Counted from the first letter of the stretch, positions 23,485 through 31,620 are shown. The stretch: DNA of 54,722 nt from Mucilaginibacter dorajii (GCF_024808255.1 NZ_JANTYS010000023.1:1-54722); one strand, 5' to 3'. Notes: a model not told the origin generated them from the letters alone. Numbers and translations are program-made.

Positions 23485-23597
23485 TAAAGATGCCGTAGGC
23501 GGGTGTTACTTCGTCTGGTTGAAAACATGTAGCGATACATGAATACAGGTTCGAATCCTGGCTACACCTGCCGGTTGTCGCTCTTTAATTTTTTTAT
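23485..23597 (+). ncRNA. Y-RNA-like unit 7 with T arm, and downstream T-run
   Basis: TAAAGA (23485-23490) pairs with TCTTTA (23582-23587); the motif GAUGCCGU follows; GGCGGGTGT (23498-23506) pairs with ACACCTGCC (23564-23572). Inside are GUUACUUCG, a hairpin CATGTA-GCGA-TACATG (23526-23541) in the anticodon-arm position and the T arm CAGGTTCGAATCCTG (23546-23560). The final stem plus TTTTTTT could terminate part of the transcripts 17 bp before the RlaP gene. Confidence 0.7.
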
Positions 23598-23613
23598 CTT
23601 TAACCAAACTATT

Positions 23614-24369
23614 ATGCTGCAAACTATCCATCAAAAACTGCTCGAACTGGAGCAGACAGAAAATATAAAAATCCTGTATGCCTGCGAGTCGGGTAGCCGG
23701 GCCTGGGGCTTTGCCTCGCCCGATAGTGATTTTGATGTGCGCTTTATATACGTAAAGCCATTAAACTACTATCTGCAGATAACCGATCAAACAGATGTTG
23801 CCGGGCTGCCGGTGAATGAGGTTTTGGATATAGGCGGATGGGATTTGCGTAAGGCGTTAAAACTGTTCCTTACCTCAAATAGTACTTTGTATGAGTGGCT
23901 GCAATCCCCCATAGTTTATACGGAACAACCTGGCTTTGCCAATGAGCTTCGTGCGCTGATGCCCAGGTATTTTTCGCTCAAGGCTGGTGCGCATCATTAT
24001 ATGTCTATGGCGCATAATACACTCACCCAGGATTTGCAAGCAGATGAAGTAAAACTGAAACGCTATTTTTATGCTTTACGACCGGCATTAGCCTGCCTGT
24101 GGATAGTTGAAAAATATTCGGTGCCGCCTATGGAGTTTGAAAAACTAAGGGTATTGATAACCGACGAAAAGATACAGCAGGCCATAAATGATTTGATGGA
24201 GCAGAAAAAACTATCGGACGAGAAAACTATGATAGCCCCGGTTTTACCGCTCAACAACTGGTTAACGGATATATTGAATTATTGCAGAAGCCAAACCGCC
24301 GCTCTTGAAAGTCACCGGCATTTACCGGATGAGCTAAATGCTGTTTTCAGAAAATATATACCATCATGA
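23614..24369 (+). CDS. RlaP-type nucleotidyltransferase (COG3541-like), first copy
   Basis: A 251-residue Pol-beta superfamily nucleotidyltransferase. The motif is GSRAWGF at residues 27-33, followed by DSDFD with the metal-binding pair D39 and D41. RlaP proteins (RNA ligase-associated Pol-beta) are found beside RtcB, Ro and Y RNAs and are predicted to modify RNA ends. An open frame extends upstream to 23539 through unit 7, but ATG 23614 gives the normal N-terminus, and the upstream frame is RNA sequence. It overlaps the next gene by 4 bases (ATGA). Confidence 0.8.
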   Translation: MLQTIHQKLLELEQTENIKILYACESGSRAWGFASPDSDFDVRFIYVKPLNYYLQITDQTDVAGLPVNEVLDIGGWDLRKALKLFLTSNSTLYEWLQSPIVYTEQPGFANELRALMPRYFSLKAGAHHYMSMAHNTLTQDLQADEVKLKRYFYALRPALACLWIVEKYSVPPMEFEKLRVLITDEKIQQAINDLMEQKKLSDEKTMIAPVLPLNNWLTDILNYCRSQTAALESHRHLPDELNAVFRKYIPS

Positions 24370-25427
24370 CCTACCAGCAGCTACATCAACAAAAACAATA
24401 TCTGCTGCTTGATTGCATTAGCGGCAGCACGGCGTATAACCTTAATGTACCGGGTTCTGATATCGACAAAAAGGGCATTTTTATATTGCCCCAAAAAGAG
24501 CTGTACGGGTTTGATTTTACAGACCAGGTTGCCAATGAAAGTAACGACGAGATATATTTTGAGATCAAACGCTTTCTTGAACTGCTTACCAAAAACAATC
24601 CTAATATCCTGGAACTTTTAAGTACGCCATCAGAGTTTGTATTGTATAGGCACCCGCTAATGGATTTGATAAGGCCCGAAGATTTTTTATCAAAACTTTG
24701 TTTAGACACTTTTGCCGGTTACGCGCAAACGCAAATAAAAAAAGCGAAAGGGCTCAATAAAAAGATCAACAAACCGCCTGATACCGAACCTAAAACCGTT
24801 CTCGATTTTTGTTACGTGGCTAATAACAGCGGCACTGTATTGTTAAATGACTGGCTTAAAACCAACAACCTGTTACAACAAGATTGTGGCCTTGTAAAGC
24901 TGGACCATTTCCGAGATGCTTACCTGCTTTATCATCAAAGCGGCAGGACTCGTTTTCGGGGAATAGTTTCGGGGCCGGATGCCGATGACGTGCAGGTAAG
25001 CCAGGTTCCCAAGGAAATGGAAAACATAGCTGTTATGCACTTTAACAAGGATGCGTACTCGGTTTATTGCCGTGAGTACCGGGAATATAAAGAGTGGGAA
25101 GAAAAGCGAAACGAGGCCCGTTTTCAAAGTACGTTATCGCACGGCAAAAACTACGATGCCAAAAACATGATGCATACCTTTCGCCTGCTCAATATGGCAG
25201 AAGAGATAGCCCTACATCAAAAAGTAATGGTTTACCGGCACGACAGGGAGTTTTTATTGAAAATCAGGAATGGCAAATTTGAGTTTGAGGAATTGATGCA
25301 AATGGTTGAAAGTAAAATGGATCAAATAAAGCAGCTGTATGATACGTCTACCTTACCTGACAAGCCCGACGAACAAATGGCCGGGCAATTACTGATCAGG
25401 ATACGGGAAGAGTTTTACAAGTGTTGA
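24366..25427 (+). CDS. RlaP-type nucleotidyltransferase (COG3541-like), second copy
   Basis: A 353-residue paralogue. The motif G20-S21-T-A-Y is followed by GSDIDKKGIF with D32 and D34. The long helical C-terminal part has KNMMHTFRLLNMAEEIA, a conserved RlaP segment, and a likely nucleic-acid-binding basic stretch (KKAKGLNKKINK). It overlaps the first copy by 4 bases, so the two are translationally coupled and may form a heterodimer. No RtcB ligase gene follows in the window. Confidence 0.82.
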   Translation: MTYQQLHQQKQYLLLDCISGSTAYNLNVPGSDIDKKGIFILPQKELYGFDFTDQVANESNDEIYFEIKRFLELLTKNNPNILELLSTPSEFVLYRHPLMDLIRPEDFLSKLCLDTFAGYAQTQIKKAKGLNKKINKPPDTEPKTVLDFCYVANNSGTVLLNDWLKTNNLLQQDCGLVKLDHFRDAYLLYHQSGRTRFRGIVSGPDADDVQVSQVPKEMENIAVMHFNKDAYSVYCREYREYKEWEEKRNEARFQSTLSHGKNYDAKNMMHTFRLLNMAEEIALHQKVMVYRHDREFLLKIRNGKFEFEELMQMVESKMDQIKQLYDTSTLPDKPDEQMAGQLLIRIREEFYKC

Positions 25428-25521
25428 CCGGCCGTGGAGCGTTTATTATGCCATGATCTTTGCAACTACCTGCTCATGTGGATAAATTGGCTGTATATTT
25501 ATAAACCAATATTAATACTCC

Positions 25522-26319
25522 ATGAAAAGACGTTCATTTGTAAAACAAACCATCATAGGCGGCGCGGTTGCCACCGCGTTACCAACTATAAGCAAAGCTA
25601 TAACCATGAATACGGCGGCAGCAATGAATGATTTTTATGAGTTACGGGTTTACACCCTCAAAAATGAAACCCAGCAAAAACTGGTAGAGGATTACTTGCA
25701 AAAGGCCTATATCCCCGCGGTTAAAAGTCATGGTATTGACCATGTTGGTGTATTTACCGAGCTTAAACCCGATGGGCAAACCAAAATATTTGTGCTTACA
25801 CAATACAGCACGCTTGATAAAATAGACAGCCTGCAAACCGTGCTTGACGGCGACAAGACATACCAGAACCTTGGTGCAGCCTATTTGAACGCGCCTGCCA
25901 GCGCCCCCGCTTATGAGCGTATTGAAAGTTCATTAATGAAGGCCTTTAAAAATATGCCTCACCTGGTGGCGCCTGCAAAAACGAGTCGTATTTTTGAGCT
26001 TAGGCAATACCAAAGCGCAAGTGAAGCGGCCGGTAAAAAGAAAATTGAAATGTTTAACGACCAGGGCGAAATAGACATTTTTAAACGCTTGGGCTTTAAG
26101 CCTGTTTTTTGGGGCGAAACTGTGATTGGGCCGCTTAGGCCTAATCTTACCTACATGATCACCTTTGACGACCTGGCGGCGAAGGATGCCCACTGGAAAG
26201 CATTTGTTGCCGACCCTCAGTGGAAAAAAATCAGCAGCGTGCCCGAATATGCTGATGCCTTGCTGGTGAGTAAAATTACATCAACCCTACTGGTACCTAC
26301 AGCGTATTCGCAGGTGTAG
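25522..26319 (+). CDS. NIPSNAP family protein with Tat-like signal
   Basis: A 265-residue protein. The N-terminus KRRSFVKQTIIGGAVATAL is a twin-arginine-type signal. The mature part has two NIPSNAP-type ferredoxin-like domains (about 35-130, FYELRVYTLKNETQQK; about 150-255, IFELRQYQSAS and WGETVIGPLRPNLTYM). The family is of unclear function and is common in the Bacteroidota envelope. It is separated by 94 bp from the RlaP pair and probably independent of it. Confidence 0.85.
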   Translation: MKRRSFVKQTIIGGAVATALPTISKAITMNTAAAMNDFYELRVYTLKNETQQKLVEDYLQKAYIPAVKSHGIDHVGVFTELKPDGQTKIFVLTQYSTLDKIDSLQTVLDGDKTYQNLGAAYLNAPASAPAYERIESSLMKAFKNMPHLVAPAKTSRIFELRQYQSASEAAGKKKIEMFNDQGEIDIFKRLGFKPVFWGETVIGPLRPNLTYMITFDDLAAKDAHWKAFVADPQWKKISSVPEYADALLVSKITSTLLVPTAYSQV

Positions 26320-26380
26320 TTGTTTTAGACGCTGTTTAAAAATGGAAAAACAAGTCGTTAATTGCGAGTTTTAGAATCTG

Positions 26381-26722
26381 TGGACTGTGAAGGGGAAAAT
26401 GACGTAGCAAACGGCCCTATCCACCTGTCATTCTGATTAATAAAATTTCGCGAAATTCTGAAAGTGGAATGACGATATAAAGCTATGTCATTGCGAGTTG
26501 TAAAATTTCGCGAAAATCTGAAGGTGGAATGACAACATAAAGCTATGTCATTGCGAGGAACGAAGCAATCGCGAACTATGCAGATCCGCCCTGTAGAGCA
26601 TGCGATTGCTTCGTGCCTCGCAATGACATGGTGGACTTGTCATGGATAGGAACGAAGCAATCGCGAATTGTGCAAATCCGCCCTGTATAGCATGCGATTG
26701 CTTCGTGCCTCGCAATGACATG
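26381..26722. repeat. Array of dispersed palindromic repeats
   Basis: Two copies of a unit with AAAATTTCGCG and GTGGAATGAC (26440-26480 and 26487-26533) are followed by two copies of the CGAAGCAATCGCGAA...GCGATTGCTTCG palindrome (26550-26628 and 26651-26720) separated by CATGGTGGACTTGTCATGG. The latter matches 14508-14582. No gene is supported between 26320 and 26775. Confidence 0.8.
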
Positions 26723-26731
26723 GTGTAGATC

Positions 26732-26768
26732 CCAGACTTACGAAGTTTTTAAAACTTCGTAAGTCTGG
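26732..26768. repeat. Perfect 18-bp-arm palindrome (CCAGACTTACGAAG)
   Basis: Arms 26732-26749 and 26751-26768 are exact inverted repeats around a single T. It lies 8 bp beyond the telA stop on the minus strand, where it could also end transcription, although it lacks a T-run. Confidence 0.8.
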
Positions 26769-26775
26769 CGTTTGT

Positions 26776-27918
26776 TTACGCGTTGGTCACGTGTTTCTTT
26801 AATTCCACTTCCAGATTCTGCAATTCGGTATTCAACGTTTTGCGGTTAGCGGTACCTTCATCATGAATGCGTTTAACCTCGGTAAGCGTTTCAATTAACG
26901 ATGCGGTGGTACGTTTAAGCGTATCTAATGATACAACGGTCTTTTCATTCTCACGGGCTACGTCAATACTGTTTTGTTTAAGCAACTCGGCGTTCTTTTG
27001 CAGAATGGTGTTGGTAGTATCCGAGATCTTTTTCTGCATCTCCACGTTTTCCTTCTGGCGGTTTAGGGCCACAGCTATGGTCAACTGGTTTTTCCAAACC
27101 GGGATGGTAGTTGATACTATCGACTGTGCTTTCTCGGCAATGGTGGTATTATTGCTTTGCACTACGCGGATCTGCGCAAGCGACTGCATCATAATGAACC
27201 GTACCACTTTCAAATCGGCCAGGCGTTTATCCAGGCGGTTTACAAAATCGCGCAGATCGGCAATTTCATAATCATTATAGGCTGATGGATTTGCATCCAT
27301 TTGGGCTAACTGCTCGCTCAGCTCGTTGTATTTTAACTGGCCAGAAATGATTAACTCTTCCATTTGGTGGATGTAAGTCACATTGCTATCAAACATGGTT
27401 TGCAATGAGCTATTATCTTTTAAGGAATTAACCCTGCCTGCTTTAATCTTATTGGTGATTTTGTCAATGTTGTTAATCACCGTATCATACTTTTGGAAAA
27501 GTTTTTTGGCATCAAATACCAGCTTTTTAACAAAAGGGATATGCGATATAAAAGAGGTGAACGCGTTTTGGTTCAACTCATCTACATCGATGTAATTAAG
27601 TTCGGTAAGCAGATCATTGATCAGCAGGCCAACCTCCCCCGAGTTGTAGGTGCGTACCGATGTTAAAAAGTTATTGCTATACTTTTCCATGGATGCCTGC
27701 ACATCGGTACCATAGTTAAGGATGGAATTGACATCCTTAGGGTCGAGCGCTTTGGCTACCTCGCCGTATTTTTGTACATCGGTTGGGGTAATGTTGGTTA
27801 AATCAACGTTGCCTTCCTTATCCAGTAATTTTACCGGGGTGGTAGTACCTGGTGCCGGGGTAATATCCAGGTTGATTGGAGTTATATTTATCGGGTTGTT
27901 ATTAGGTGAACCTTCCAT
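26776..27918 (-). CDS. TelA/KlaA-type toxic anion resistance family protein
   Basis: A 380-residue protein of the TelA family: a Pro/Asn-rich disordered start, then long helices. Diagnostic segments are NSILNYGTDVQASMEKYSNNFL, SHIPFVKKLVFDAKKLFQKYDTV, RLADLKVVRFIMMQSLAQIR and ETLTEVKRIHDEG. TelA is a soluble partner in tellurite and stress (ter) loci; its biochemistry is unknown. It is last in the minus-strand ter cluster, separated from the TerD genes by a word-repeat element. Confidence 0.88.
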   Translation of the reverse strand: MEGSPNNNPINITPINLDITPAPGTTTPVKLLDKEGNVDLTNITPTDVQKYGEVAKALDPKDVNSILNYGTDVQASMEKYSNNFLTSVRTYNSGEVGLLINDLLTELNYIDVDELNQNAFTSFISHIPFVKKLVFDAKKLFQKYDTVINNIDKITNKIKAGRVNSLKDNSSLQTMFDSNVTYIHQMEELIISGQLKYNELSEQLAQMDANPSAYNDYEIADLRDFVNRLDKRLADLKVVRFIMMQSLAQIRVVQSNNTTIAEKAQSIVSTTIPVWKNQLTIAVALNRQKENVEMQKKISDTTNTILQKNAELLKQNSIDVARENEKTVVSLDTLKRTTASLIETLTEVKRIHDEGTANRKTLNTELQNLEVELKKHVTNA

Positions 27919-27933
27919 TTTTTTGAGTTTTAA

Positions 27934-28073
27934 GTGGTGAGTTATGAGTGGTGAGTTTAAGAACCACTTAACATCAGCTGTTAAACATTAAACTTACTAT
28001 TGAATAGTGACACGATTTTTGAAGTTAACACGAAACAAACACTCAAAACTCATCACTCACTACTCAAAACTTA
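27934..28073. repeat. Word-repeat element (GTGAGTTTT family) with inverted arms
   Basis: TTTTAAGTGGTGAGTTATG, then AGTGGTGAGTTT, at 27927-27958 faces AACACTCAAAACTCATCACTC, then ACTACTCAAAAC, at 28039-28070. The words match 184-214 and 641-671. The element fills the junction between the TerD gene and telA. Confidence 0.75.
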
Positions 28074-28688
28074 TTATAAATAATTCTGTCCTACGGTACG
28101 TACGGTTTCTTCCAGTTTACGGTCGCGGGTTGGTTCGCCAATGGCGTTAAACTTCCACTCGCCGTTCTTTTTGTAAAACACGCCCAACACCATTGATACA
28201 TGGCCCGCAAACTCCTTGCTGTGTGCAATATCATAGCTTGCAAAAACCTCGTTAACACGTATTGGCGTACCTTCATAAATACGGATAGACGCAAAAGGGA
28301 TGGACCCAAAATCCTGCCCGCGAAAACTGTTCAGCATAAAAGCAACGTAGCTTACAGCCGGACTTATGGCTGAAAGATCAACCGTGATCACTTCGTTATC
28401 CAGGCCGTCGTTACCATCCATATCGCCGGTAAGGTCATCGCCGCTATGGCGTACCGAACCATCTTTTGCACGCAGGTTGCCAAAATAGACTACATCTATC
28501 AGGCGTTTGCTTTCGTCAAACAAAGCACAGCTGGCGTCAAGATCAACCGCTTCTTTGGTGGTACCAAAGCCAAACAGGCCTTTCTTTTCAATGGCGCCCC
28601 AGTTAATGCCTACACAAACACTTTGTAATTTGCTGCCGTTACTTTTTTCGAGGCTGATGCGCTGCCCCTTTTGAAGATTAATTGCCAT
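28074..28688 (-). CDS. TerD family protein, copy 1
   Basis: A 204-residue TerD-domain protein: MAINLQKGQRISLEK, WGAIEKKGLFGFG, VDLDASCALFDE, then the acidic Ca-binding stretch GDDLTGDMDGNDGLDNE and FRGQDFGSIPFASIRIYEG. This copy resembles the TerX/TerZ branch more than TerD proper. TerD domains bind calcium and take part in stress resistance complexes. The stop is near the repeat; the start is 4 bp after the stop of TerD copy 2. Confidence 0.9.
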   Translation of the reverse strand: MAINLQKGQRISLEKSNGSKLQSVCVGINWGAIEKKGLFGFGTTKEAVDLDASCALFDESKRLIDVVYFGNLRAKDGSVRHSGDDLTGDMDGNDGLDNEVITVDLSAISPAVSYVAFMLNSFRGQDFGSIPFASIRIYEGTPIRVNEVFASYDIAHSKEFAGHVSMVLGVFYKKNGEWKFNAIGEPTRDRKLEETVRTVGQNYL

Positions 28689-28692
28689 AGTT

Positions 28693-29247
28693 TTATTGGT
28701 ATTTGTTTAAATAATCCTGCAAGCCGCCTTTCATGCCTACGCCTACAGCTTCAAATTTCCAGTTATTATCTTTTTTGTAGATCCGGCCAAACTCCACGGC
28801 TGTCTCTATAGAAAAATCTTCTTCCAGCTCGTATTTCAGGATGTCGGCACCTGTTTCGGCATCAAAAACGCGGATGAAGGAGTTGCGAACCTGGCCAAAA
28901 TTCTGCCTGCGTGCCTCGGCTTCATGAATGGTTACCACAATGCAGATCTCGGAAACCTTTGAATCAACTTTAGATAGATCAACCTTTACCTGCTCGTCAT
29001 CACCATCGCCATCACCGGTAAGGTTATCGCCTGTATGCTCAACCGCGCTATCCGGCGATTTTAGGTTATTATAGAAAACAAAATATTCATCGGCTACCAG
29101 TCTTTTATTATCACCCAAAATAAAAACAGAAGCATCCAAATCGAACGCGCTGCCTGTTGATGAGCTATTGGTATCCCAGCCCAGCCCAATGGTAAATTTA
29201 GGGGCATGGATGCTTTCGCGCTGGCCTTTTTGCAAATTAATTGCCAT
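28693..29247 (-). CDS. TerD family protein, copy 2
   Basis: A 184-residue canonical TerD/TerE-type domain: GLGWDTNSSSTGSAFDLDASVFILG, then EHTGDNLTGDGDGDDEQVKVDL (calcium-binding Asp cluster) and IHEAEARRQNFGQVRNSFIRV. The start overlaps the end of the phosphoribosyltransferase-like gene by 11 bases, showing translational coupling. Confidence 0.93.
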   Translation of the reverse strand: MAINLQKGQRESIHAPKFTIGLGWDTNSSSTGSAFDLDASVFILGDNKRLVADEYFVFYNNLKSPDSAVEHTGDNLTGDGDGDDEQVKVDLSKVDSKVSEICIVVTIHEAEARRQNFGQVRNSFIRVFDAETGADILKYELEEDFSIETAVEFGRIYKKDNNWKFEAVGVGMKGGLQDYLNKYQ

Positions 29248-30082
29248 GTTTAATTAAAGTTTTATTGTTTATAAATAGGTTGTCGGTAATAAAGGTAAGG
29301 TTTTGGGCATATGCCTCAATAGTATGGTAGCCGTTGCCTAAAGCCATATCATATAGCAAGTTTACAAAATCTGTTGATTGGTTTTGTATAAAAATACCGA
29401 AACATTCGGGATTGTAATTCAATATGTATTTTACTATCCGGGTGTTAATGGTAAAACTGCCGCTTTGAATAATAGGCTCCAGGTCGAAAATAGTTTTCAC
29501 CTGGTGGTAATTCAAAAAATTCTCAATATTGGGGTGGATGTTTTTATTTACCAGTTCGGCAAAGTAAAGCATATAAATATCGTTATGCAATCCATATTCG
29601 TCCACCATTTTCATGATCATCCGCTCATGGCTGCCGGTGATCTTAATATCATCTAAAAAGATCAGTGTCTTATTTGCCAAAAAATCTTTATCAATATGAA
29701 ACGAATCGTTACCAATCAGGCTCATTCGCTGCTCGGCATTTAGTTCGCCATAATCTTCTTTGTAGGTAATGGTACGGTGTACTTTGGTTTCCTGTACCAC
29801 GGGGTAGCCATGCTGTGCCAGCCAGCGGTTAAGCCGGTACACAAACCAGGTTTTCATGGCAAAGGTAGCGGTAGGAATAAACGAGTACGGACTTGAAATT
29901 ACCACAATTTGCTGCGCGATGGGTTGTTTTGATAAAACCTGTTCAATAAAACCCTTGGCAAGGGTGTTGCCAAATTCACGGGCTATGGTTTCATCGCCAA
30001 ACTTAAACCTGCTGTAGCTATCCGGGCAAAAGCCAAAACCGCTTGCGTTATCAATATGATGTAATGAAAAGGTAGTGTTCAT
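29237..30082 (-). CDS. Phosphoribosyltransferase-like protein of ter loci
   Basis: A 281-residue protein without a signal peptide. A PRPP-loop-like motif, TLIFLDDIKITGSHERM, lies near residues 140-155 after a Rossmann-type strand, and an N-terminal stretch reads QIVVISSPYSFIPTATF. Ter operons often carry a biosynthetic module with phosphoribosyltransferase, HAD and other enzymes thought to make or modify a nucleoside-like compound; this pair fits. The first base of its start codon (30082) is the last stop-codon base of the HAD gene. Confidence 0.7.
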   Translation of the reverse strand: MNTTFSLHHIDNASGFGFCPDSYSRFKFGDETIAREFGNTLAKGFIEQVLSKQPIAQQIVVISSPYSFIPTATFAMKTWFVYRLNRWLAQHGYPVVQETKVHRTITYKEDYGELNAEQRMSLIGNDSFHIDKDFLANKTLIFLDDIKITGSHERMIMKMVDEYGLHNDIYMLYFAELVNKNIHPNIENFLNYHQVKTIFDLEPIIQSGSFTINTRIVKYILNYNPECFGIFIQNQSTDFVNLLYDMALGNGYHTIEAYAQNLTFITDNLFINNKTLIKHGN

Positions 30083-30765
30083 TAGCTTACTAAGCTTAAA
30101 ATCGATTGGTTGTTTGAGTTAATAAGCAAACTTTTTATACCTGCCGCATTAGCGCCTTCTACATCGGCCCGCGGGTTATCGCCTACATGGATGATATTAC
30201 TTAAGTCTATATTTCTATTTGTATTGATCTGTTGTAGCATTAAAGCAAACAAAGCCGGGTTTGGTTTTGACATCCCCACTTCGTCTGAGTATAGCTGAAA
30301 ATCAAAGTATTCACTTAGCTGTAATTCAACCAGCACCTTTCTTAATGTTGCGCCTTTTATAAAGCCAGTGTTACTTAATAAACTAAAGGTAACACCTTCT
30401 TTTTGTTTTAGATGCCTCAATGTAGCAATTGTTACAGAGGAGTATACCACCGGCAGGTAGTAGAACAGCAGTTTCTCCATATCCTGGTAAAGCTTACCGG
30501 TATCAATATCGGCAAGTGGTAGTTGGTTATCATTGATCAGGCTAATCACCATCAGGTACATTTCATCGGCGTCAATATTTTTGCCGGTGTTTTCATTTAC
30601 AGCATTGCACATCAAATCAACCTGCCTGAAGGCTTTGGCTACCTCATCTATACTCTTGCCTCCCGGATTAAAATCCCGGTGAAAGATCTTGGTGCGCTCA
30701 ATTTTAAAATAAGGGTTTGATTTAATTAGCGTAAGCCAAAGATCAAAGGAATAATGGTGGTACAT
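30082..30765 (-). CDS. HAD family hydrolase of the ter locus
   Basis: A 227-residue HAD phosphatase. Motif I is FDLWLTL near the N-terminus, motif II is FSLLSNTGF, and the C-terminal motif is IIHVGDNPRADVEGANAAGIKS. A longer frame to 30807 exists, but its first 14 residues (ILDSWFLTLSKPC) come from the GAGTCAAGAATC word repeat. ATG 30765 (MYHHYSFDLWLTL) is the likely original start. The substrate is unknown, probably a phosphorylated nucleoside-like intermediate shared with the neighbouring phosphoribosyltransferase-like enzyme. Confidence 0.85.
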   Translation of the reverse strand: MYHHYSFDLWLTLIKSNPYFKIERTKIFHRDFNPGGKSIDEVAKAFRQVDLMCNAVNENTGKNIDADEMYLMVISLINDNQLPLADIDTGKLYQDMEKLLFYYLPVVYSSVTIATLRHLKQKEGVTFSLLSNTGFIKGATLRKVLVELQLSEYFDFQLYSDEVGMSKPNPALFALMLQQINTNRNIDLSNIIHVGDNPRADVEGANAAGIKSLLINSNNQSILSLVS

Positions 30766-30774
30766 GCAGGGTTT

Positions 30775-30936
30775 TGATAGAGTCAAGAACCAAGAGTCAA
30801 GAATCAAGACAGCTGCACTTTAACGCGGCTTGTGTCTCTGATTCTTCTCTAAGAGCAAAATCAAGAATCAAGGCCTTAAAATCCCTCCGGATAAGCGCAG
30901 CTCTCTTGATTCTTGACTCTTAACTCTTGATTCTAA
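30775..30936. repeat. Word-repeat element (GAGTCAAGAATC family) with inverted arms
   Basis: AGAGTCAAGAACCAAGAGTC, then AAGAATCAAG, at 30776-30808 faces CTCTTGATTCTTGACTC, then TTAACTCTTGATTC, at 30902-30934, with another AAGAATCAAGG near 30862. It separates TerD copy 3 from the HAD gene and may alter the HAD N-terminus. Confidence 0.75.
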
Positions 30937-30940
30937 ATCT

Positions 30941-31612
30941 TTAATATTGCTTAAGTAATTCTAAAAAGTTATCAGTAGCAAACGGTTCACCAATAGCGCG
31001 GAATTTCCAGGTGCCGTCTTTGCGGTAAACTTCGGCAAATTTCATAGAGCACATGCCGTTGTAAGTTGAATCGCCAGACAGGCTGAATTTAGCTATCTCT
31101 TTACCGTGGTTATCAACCGCGCGGATAAAAGCATTCTCCACCATACCAAAGTGCTGGTTGTTGCGCTGCCCCTGGTATATCGCTACGATGAACAGGATAC
31201 GGTCGAACTTAGGGTCGAGCGAATCCAGCTTTACAATAATCTGCTCATCATCGCCATCGCCGGCACCTGTGCGGTTATCGCCTGTAAGCCAGATGTTGTT
31301 TGATGGGTGTTTCATAGAGTTAAAGTAAACCACATCGCCCTCAAATAAGCTTACTTTATTGCCATTGGGTTTAATGGCTGTGCGACCTCTATCGGCCACG
31401 CGACCATTTTTATCTAACAGGAAAGCTATCGCATCCAGGTCATATTCTTTTTCTTCGGCCGCGCCGCCAAACAGCTTGCCTAAAAAGCCACCGCTGTGTG
31501 TTTGTCTTACATCCCATCCCAGGCCAATGGTTACCGAAGAAAGGTCGAAGCTTTCGCCTTTATCATTTTTACGCAGGTCGATAGTTTGACCTTTTACCAG
31601 ATTAATTGCCAT
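30941..31612 (-). CDS. TerD family protein, copy 3
   Basis: A 223-residue TerD protein with an insertion after the first strands (GGFLGKLFGGAAEEKEYDLDAIAFLLD). It has the calcium-binding cluster LTGDNRTGAGDGDDEQIIVKL and the usual YQGQRNNQHFGMVENAFIRAVD. The Gly-rich insertion KLFGG is typical of the TerA/TerF-like or longer TerD branch. The start is 8 bp from the stop of copy 4. Confidence 0.92.
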   Translation of the reverse strand: MAINLVKGQTIDLRKNDKGESFDLSSVTIGLGWDVRQTHSGGFLGKLFGGAAEEKEYDLDAIAFLLDKNGRVADRGRTAIKPNGNKVSLFEGDVVYFNSMKHPSNNIWLTGDNRTGAGDGDDEQIIVKLDSLDPKFDRILFIVAIYQGQRNNQHFGMVENAFIRAVDNHGKEIAKFSLSGDSTYNGMCSMKFAEVYRKDGTWKFRAIGEPFATDNFLELLKQY

Positions 31613-31620
31613 AGCCGTGC

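Noticed and set aside
22406..23597. CRISPR array
   Set aside because: The repeated motif is short, the units differ in length (66 to 356 bp), and each unit folds on itself with changed but paired stems. There are no identical repeats with regular spacers and no cas genes.
22406..23597. Cluster of ordinary tRNA genes
   Set aside because: T and D arms are tRNA-like, but no unit has a complete acceptor stem with all arms in order. Two have permuted order and two lack the arms altogether.
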